A DNA stretch of 27,910 nucleotides from JAQVEM01 sp964616545 (lineage in GTDB: Bacteria > Actinomycetota > Humimicrobiia > Humimicrobiales > Humimicrobiaceae): NCBI GenBank assembly GCA_964616545.1, contig CAZTUA010000057.1, positions 1 to 27,910 of the forward strand. Reading direction: 5' to 3'. Below, one piece after another: positions 25,196 through 27,910 of this stretch (its first letter is position 1; every line of letters begins with the position of its first letter). The position numbers were made by a program, and so were the translations under genes. The notes under the pieces were generated by a model. That model ran no database searches and had not been told where the DNA came from. It was given only the letters and a program-made list of their open reading frames with translations.

Positions 25196-25462
25196 TTAAT
25201 ATCTCCTGAAGCTTCTCTCTGACCTGTCTCTTTGCGGACGAGCTTCGTCAACTCTTAACGTGCGTCCTTCAAAATCTGAGCCATCCAGTGCTTCTTTTGC
25301 TTTTTCAGCTTCTGATGTATCTGACATCTCAACAAATCCAAAACCTTTGTTTCCTATGACAGTAACACTCTTAATCTGTCCAAATGGAGAAAACAGTTTT
25401 TCCAGTTGTGAATCAATTGTAGAGTAGCCGAAATTGCCAACGTACAGTTTGCTACCTTGCAT
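25196..25462 (-). CDS. Small RRM-domain RNA-binding protein
   Basis: An 88-residue protein made of one RNA recognition motif. RNP2 is LYVGNF (residues 6-11) and RNP1 is KGFGFVEM (about 39-46); the aromatic residues that stack on RNA are present. A short Arg/Ser/Asp tail (RPQRDRSERSFRRY) follows, as in cyanobacterial and other bacterial glycine-rich RRM proteins. The AAAGGAGG ribosome site five bases before ATG is among the strongest in the window. A consensus promoter, a 5' leader of about 110 bases and a strong terminator make it a well-defined single-gene unit. Homologues are often cold-induced RNA chaperones; that role here is inference. Confidence 0.94.
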   Translation of the reverse strand: MQGSKLYVGNFGYSTIDSQLEKLFSPFGQIKSVTVIGNKGFGFVEMSDTSEAEKAKEALDGSDFEGRTLRVDEARPQRDRSERSFRRY

Positions 25463-25581
25463 ACTTACCTCCTTTAAAAAATATTATTTCCCTATAGTCT
25501 TATTAATATTTCTTTTGGAGAGGTAGTAGAAAGTAGTTCCTGCTCTTAATTAAAATATCACTAAACAAAATAGAGGCCCTA

Positions 25582-25610
25582 AGTGTATTCTTTGTTACAT
25601 GGATTGTCAA
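25582..25610 (-). promoter_or_regulatory. Sigma-70-type promoter of the RRM gene
   Basis: On the minus strand TTGACA (25610-25605) and TACACT (25587-25582) are separated by exactly 17 bases. This predicts a transcript start near 25575 and a 5' untranslated leader of about 110 bases before the RRM start codon. Confidence 0.75.
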
Positions 25611-25651
25611 GGCAAGATTTATTAAACAATCAACTTACAAATAACTTTCTG

Positions 25652-26665
25652 TTAGGGGCAAGATTCTCTTAGTATAAGTTTTGGTTCAATAACGACTCCT
25701 CTTTCAGGCAATACTTTTTTTTCGGTAAGATGAATTAACATATCAAGTGCCAGAGTTCCCATTTTATACTTGGGCTGTGCTATTGTGGTAATAGAAGGTG
25801 AAAAGGATGAAGAAAATTTAATATCATCAAATCCAATGATTTTAAGGTTATCCGGAATACTAATATTTTTTGCTCGAGCAGCTTTTATAGCTTCTATTGC
25901 TAAAGCGTCACTCACTGTTATTATTCCTTCTGGTTTTTCCTCCATATTTAACAGACTGGTTGTATTTTTAAACCCATTTTTTATTTCATGTTTATCCAGA
26001 ATTATATATTTTTTTTCAATGGTCAGATTGAATTCTCGGAAAGCTTTCTTATAACCTTTAAGTTTATCCGTGGTTGGTATGGAATTTTCTGGTCCACCTA
26101 AAAATGATATTTTCCTCAAACCTTTTTTTATCATATGTTTTGTTGCAATATATCCAGATTTTTGTTCGTTTATCCGAACAAAAGGAATATCTGTACCTTT
26201 AATAGAACCATTTATGAGAACTGTCGGAATGTTTTTTTTCATCAGGTCAGTATAATGGGAATAATCCCCACCTTTATTACACATTTCAGTAGAAATAAAA
26301 ATAATTCCATCTACTTTTTTGTCTATTAGTTGATTTACCAGCTTTATTTCCTTTTCAATTGATTCGTCGGTATTACCCAGAAAAACTGTGTAACCACTTA
26401 AAAAAGCTTTATCGCTTACTCCTTTAGCTATTTCAGGGAAAACAGGATTTATTATGTCAGGAATTAAAAGACCTATAGTTCTACTGGTTTTTTTTACGAG
26501 ATTTCTGGCAAAAAAGTCTGGTTTGTAGTCAAGTTCTTTTATAACCTCCTGAACCTTCGCTCTTGTTGAATTCTTCACATGCTTACTGTTATTTATAACT
26601 CTGGATACAGTAGCAATGCCCACACCGGCCTTTTTTGCCACATCGTATATTGAATATCTTTTCAT
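25652..26665 (-). CDS. LacI-family transcriptional regulator
   Basis: A 337-residue DNA-binding regulator. The N-terminal helix-turn-helix reads YDVAKKAGVGIATVSRVINN, followed by the hinge helix DFFARNLVKK with the minor-groove Leu. A periplasmic-binding-like sensor domain runs from about 60 to the end (TIGLLIPDIINPVFPEIAKG, GIITVSDALAIEAIKAAR, IIGFDDIKFSSSFSPSITTI), and LILRESCP is a usual C-terminus. It is divergent from a sugar-type solute-binding lipoprotein, and two LacI-type operators lie between them, so it probably represses sugar uptake and itself until the sugar binds. The sugar cannot be told from sequence. Confidence 0.95.
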   Translation of the reverse strand: MKRYSIYDVAKKAGVGIATVSRVINNSKHVKNSTRAKVQEVIKELDYKPDFFARNLVKKTSRTIGLLIPDIINPVFPEIAKGVSDKAFLSGYTVFLGNTDESIEKEIKLVNQLIDKKVDGIIFISTEMCNKGGDYSHYTDLMKKNIPTVLINGSIKGTDIPFVRINEQKSGYIATKHMIKKGLRKISFLGGPENSIPTTDKLKGYKKAFREFNLTIEKKYIILDKHEIKNGFKNTTSLLNMEEKPEGIITVSDALAIEAIKAARAKNISIPDNLKIIGFDDIKFSSSFSPSITTIAQPKYKMGTLALDMLIHLTEKKVLPERGVVIEPKLILRESCP

Positions 26666-26710
26666 AATGTTTTATATCCCCTGAATCTACATATTAAAAA
26701 ATAGGTTGAA

Positions 26711-26739
26711 ATTATATGTCTAAGTGCTATAATTAACAA
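26711..26739 (-). promoter_or_regulatory. Predicted promoter of the LacI-family gene
   Basis: On the minus strand TTGTTA (26739-26734) and TATAAT (26716-26711) are 17 bases apart, about 45 bases before the regulator's ATG. Operator 1 lies four bases upstream of the -35 element, which fits autoregulation. Confidence 0.6.
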
Positions 26740-26743
26740 TAAT

Positions 26744-26757
26744 TGGAAGCGCTTCCA
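26744..26757. promoter_or_regulatory. LacI-family operator 1
   Basis: TGGAAGCGCTTCCA is a perfect 14-base palindrome with the central CG step typical of LacI/PurR/CcpA-type operators. It overlaps a candidate plus-strand -35 (TTGGAA 26743-26748, with TATACT 26765-26770 after 16 bases), so binding would block the divergent transport operon. Confidence 0.85.
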
Positions 26758-26809
26758 GTTTTATTATACTATAATAATATAAATATTAGTTAAAAAAATA
26801 ATAAGTATT

Positions 26810-26823
26810 TGGAAACGGTTCCA
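26810..26823. promoter_or_regulatory. LacI-family operator 2
   Basis: TGGAAACGGTTCCA is the same operator with one imperfect position pair. Its centre is 66 bases from operator 1, about six helical turns, a spacing that suits looping by a tetramer or cooperative dimers. It lies downstream of the predicted plus-strand start point. Confidence 0.75.
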
Positions 26824-27100
26824 CTAATTAATAATAAATAAAAATAAAATAAATCTCCTAATAATATTTCTGTTGTTCTAAAGGTTATCATATAAGGCAA
26901 TGACATAAAAGAACTTTAAATAGCAAAATAAAAGAAAAAGAATTCCTGCAAAAAACATAACAGTAGAAAAAATATTAATAATTATAATGTAAAAAACATA
27001 GTTTTGTTATTTTAAAATGAGGGGAGGGGTATATAAAAAGATATATAAAAAAATTTTTTAAAGGAAAATTATTTAAAAAAGAAGAAAGGAGATGGTCCAA
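26824..27100. other. AT-rich stretch between the operators and the leader ORF
   Basis: No gene, tRNA or recognisable RNA motif is seen here. It is very AT-rich, with a short direct repeat AAAAAACATA (about 26949 and 26991). If transcription starts near 26777, it would be part of a leader of over 400 bases before the solute-binding protein gene. Confidence 0.4.
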
Positions 27101-27136
27101 ATGATAAAAAATGAGATTTGCTTAAGTATTATTTAG
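27101..27136 (+). CDS. Possible 11-residue leader peptide upstream of the solute-binding protein
   Basis: ATG 27101 opens a short frame, MIKNEICLSII, ending at TAG 27134-27136. An AAAGGAG ribosome site lies at 27085-27091, nine bases before it and as good as those of real genes nearby. The frame covers the left arm of an inverted repeat (27112-27120 with 27160-27168). A translated leader that alters an RNA fold is one possibility; chance in AT-rich DNA is the alternative. No protein family can be assigned at this length. Confidence 0.35.
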   Translation: MIKNEICLSII

Positions 27137-27168
27137 GTTCGGCAAACTAATAAACTAAACAAATCTCA
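27112..27168 (+). repeat. Inverted repeat in the leader of the solute-binding protein gene
   Basis: TGAGATTTG (27112-27120) and CAAATCTCA (27160-27168) are exact reverse complements around a 39-base loop, ending 53 bases before the next start codon. No T run follows, so it is not a simple terminator. Confidence 0.5.
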
Positions 27169-27221
27169 AAAACCATTTTATTTGATTTTGTTGATTAAGT
27201 AAAATAAAAAAGGAGTTTTAA

Positions 27222-27910
27222 ATGAAAAGATCATTATTGAGGATACTGGCGCTGGTATTGAGTATATCACTGGTTGCAGCTTTTTCATTATACGGTTGTA
27301 AAGAAGAAGCTCCAGCGGGAGAAGAAGTTACAGAAGAAGTGGAAGAAGTGGAAGAAACGGAAGAAGAAGTAGTAGTAGAAGAAGAAGTTGCGCTGGCACC
27401 AGCTACTATTCAATTTATGAATTCCAAGAGTGAGATACAGGCCCAATTAGAGGAAGCTGCAGTGACTTTCAGTGAAGAGAATCCCGGAATTACGGTAGAA
27501 ATCATCACTGCACCGGAAGGTTCATCGCCATTTGAAAGAATTACAGCCCTGTACGCTGCAGGTAATGCACCAGCTCTGGCAATGCTGGATGCTGGACAAA
27601 TAGAATTAATGCAGGAGAATATTCTGGATCTTTCCGGAGAAAAGTGGATAGCTGATGCTGCAGAAGGAAACCTGGCCTTTGGTACAATGTCGGATGGAAG
27701 CATCGTGGCTTTTCCTTTCACAGTAGAAGGTTATGCTTTTATCTATAATGGAGCAGTACTGGATGAAGCATCTGTCGACCCAACATCCATAAAAACTCTT
27801 GATGATTTGACATCTGCCTTTGAAGCAATAGATGCAATAGGTATTGCACCAATATCTATCTCACCAATGGATTGGTCACTGGGTGCACATTTTCTGACAA
27901 TATCTTATTC
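27222..27910 (+). CDS. ABC transporter substrate-binding lipoprotein, sugar type (3' end outside window)
   Basis: 229 residues are visible and the frame is open at the right edge. ATG 27222 has AAAGGAG upstream. Residues 1-25 form a lipoprotein signal with lipobox SLYGC (lipid Cys26). A very acidic Glu/Val spacer follows (about 28-57), likely holding the binding domain off the membrane. From about 62 it is a family-1 extracellular solute-binding protein: ATIQFMNSKSEIQAQLEEA, FSEENPGITVEII, FERITALYAAGNAPALAMLD, then FPFTVEGYAFIYN and a DPTSIKTLDDLTSAFEAI stretch. It resembles N-acetylglucosamine/oligosaccharide binders. The LacI regulator and operators upstream suggest carbohydrate uptake; permease genes would be expected beyond the edge. 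Confidence 0.9.
   Translation, partial: MKRSLLRILALVLSISLVAAFSLYGCKEEAPAGEEVTEEVEEVEETEEEVVVEEEVALAPATIQFMNSKSEIQAQLEEAAVTFSEENPGITVEIITAPEGSSPFERITALYAAGNAPALAMLDAGQIELMQENILDLSGEKWIADAAEGNLAFGTMSDGSIVAFPFTVEGYAFIYNGAVLDEASVDPTSIKTLDDLTSAFEAIDAIGIAPISISPMDWSLGAHFLTISY

Overview
The window is about 27.9 kb of AT-rich bacterial chromosome with ordinary housekeeping and metabolic genes. Genes are tightly packed, often overlap by 4-14 bases, and several start at TTG or GTG. The gene set suggests an anaerobic, heterotrophic, Gram-positive-like or deep-branching bacterium (for example a Firmicutes-like, Atribacterota-like or low-GC Actinomycetota-like lineage). It includes a PASTA Ser/Thr kinase with a PP2C phosphatase, lipoproteins, an electron-transfer flavoprotein with a fused ferredoxin domain, and a cysE-cysS-rlmB-yacP order as in Firmicutes. 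No rRNA is present, so the lineage is an inference. I see no phage, transposon, CRISPR or tRNA genes.

Layout. Bases 1-4164 (+): end of cysE, then cysS, rlmB, a YacP-type NYN nuclease gene and a lipoprotein nuclease with a lamin-tail domain. Bases 4189-8016 (-): a coupled operon of bioY (biotin uptake), a fusion of an OadA-like carboxyltransferase with a complete AccB, and accC. Bases 8266-11627 (+): acyl-CoA dehydrogenase, etfB and ferredoxin-fused etfA. Bases 11632-14120: a small conserved protein (-), a PAS-PAS-GGDEF cyclase (+) and a short biotin protein ligase (-). Bases 14388-19731 (+): fabZ-fabD-fabG-fabF-accD-accA. Bases 19740-22334 (-): PASTA kinase and PP2C phosphatase. Bases 22598-23824 (+): malic enzyme. 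Bases 23919-26665 (-): SPFH protein, RRM protein and LacI regulator. Bases 27222 to the edge (+): a sugar-type ABC substrate-binding lipoprotein, cut by the window end.

How the genes fit together. Biotin and fatty-acid synthesis link several blocks. BioY imports biotin, the ligase attaches it, and AccC carboxylates it on the AccB part of the fusion. AccD/AccA, encoded 10 kb away with the fab genes, would then make malonyl-CoA for FabD/F/G/Z. The fab cluster holds no acpP, fabH or enoyl-ACP reductase. LacI and the solute-binding protein form a divergent sugar-uptake module with two clear operators.

The most unusual item is the 621-residue protein at 5519-7384. Its OadA-like carboxyltransferase half has lost both metal-binding histidines, and its C-terminal half is a full acetyl-CoA-carboxylase-type BCCP. 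Other oddities are a CysRS without the first His of HIGH, a biotin ligase lacking both the HTH and the C-terminal domain, paired dyads between bioY and the acyl-CoA dehydrogenase gene, and a leader ORF plus inverted repeat ahead of the solute-binding protein.
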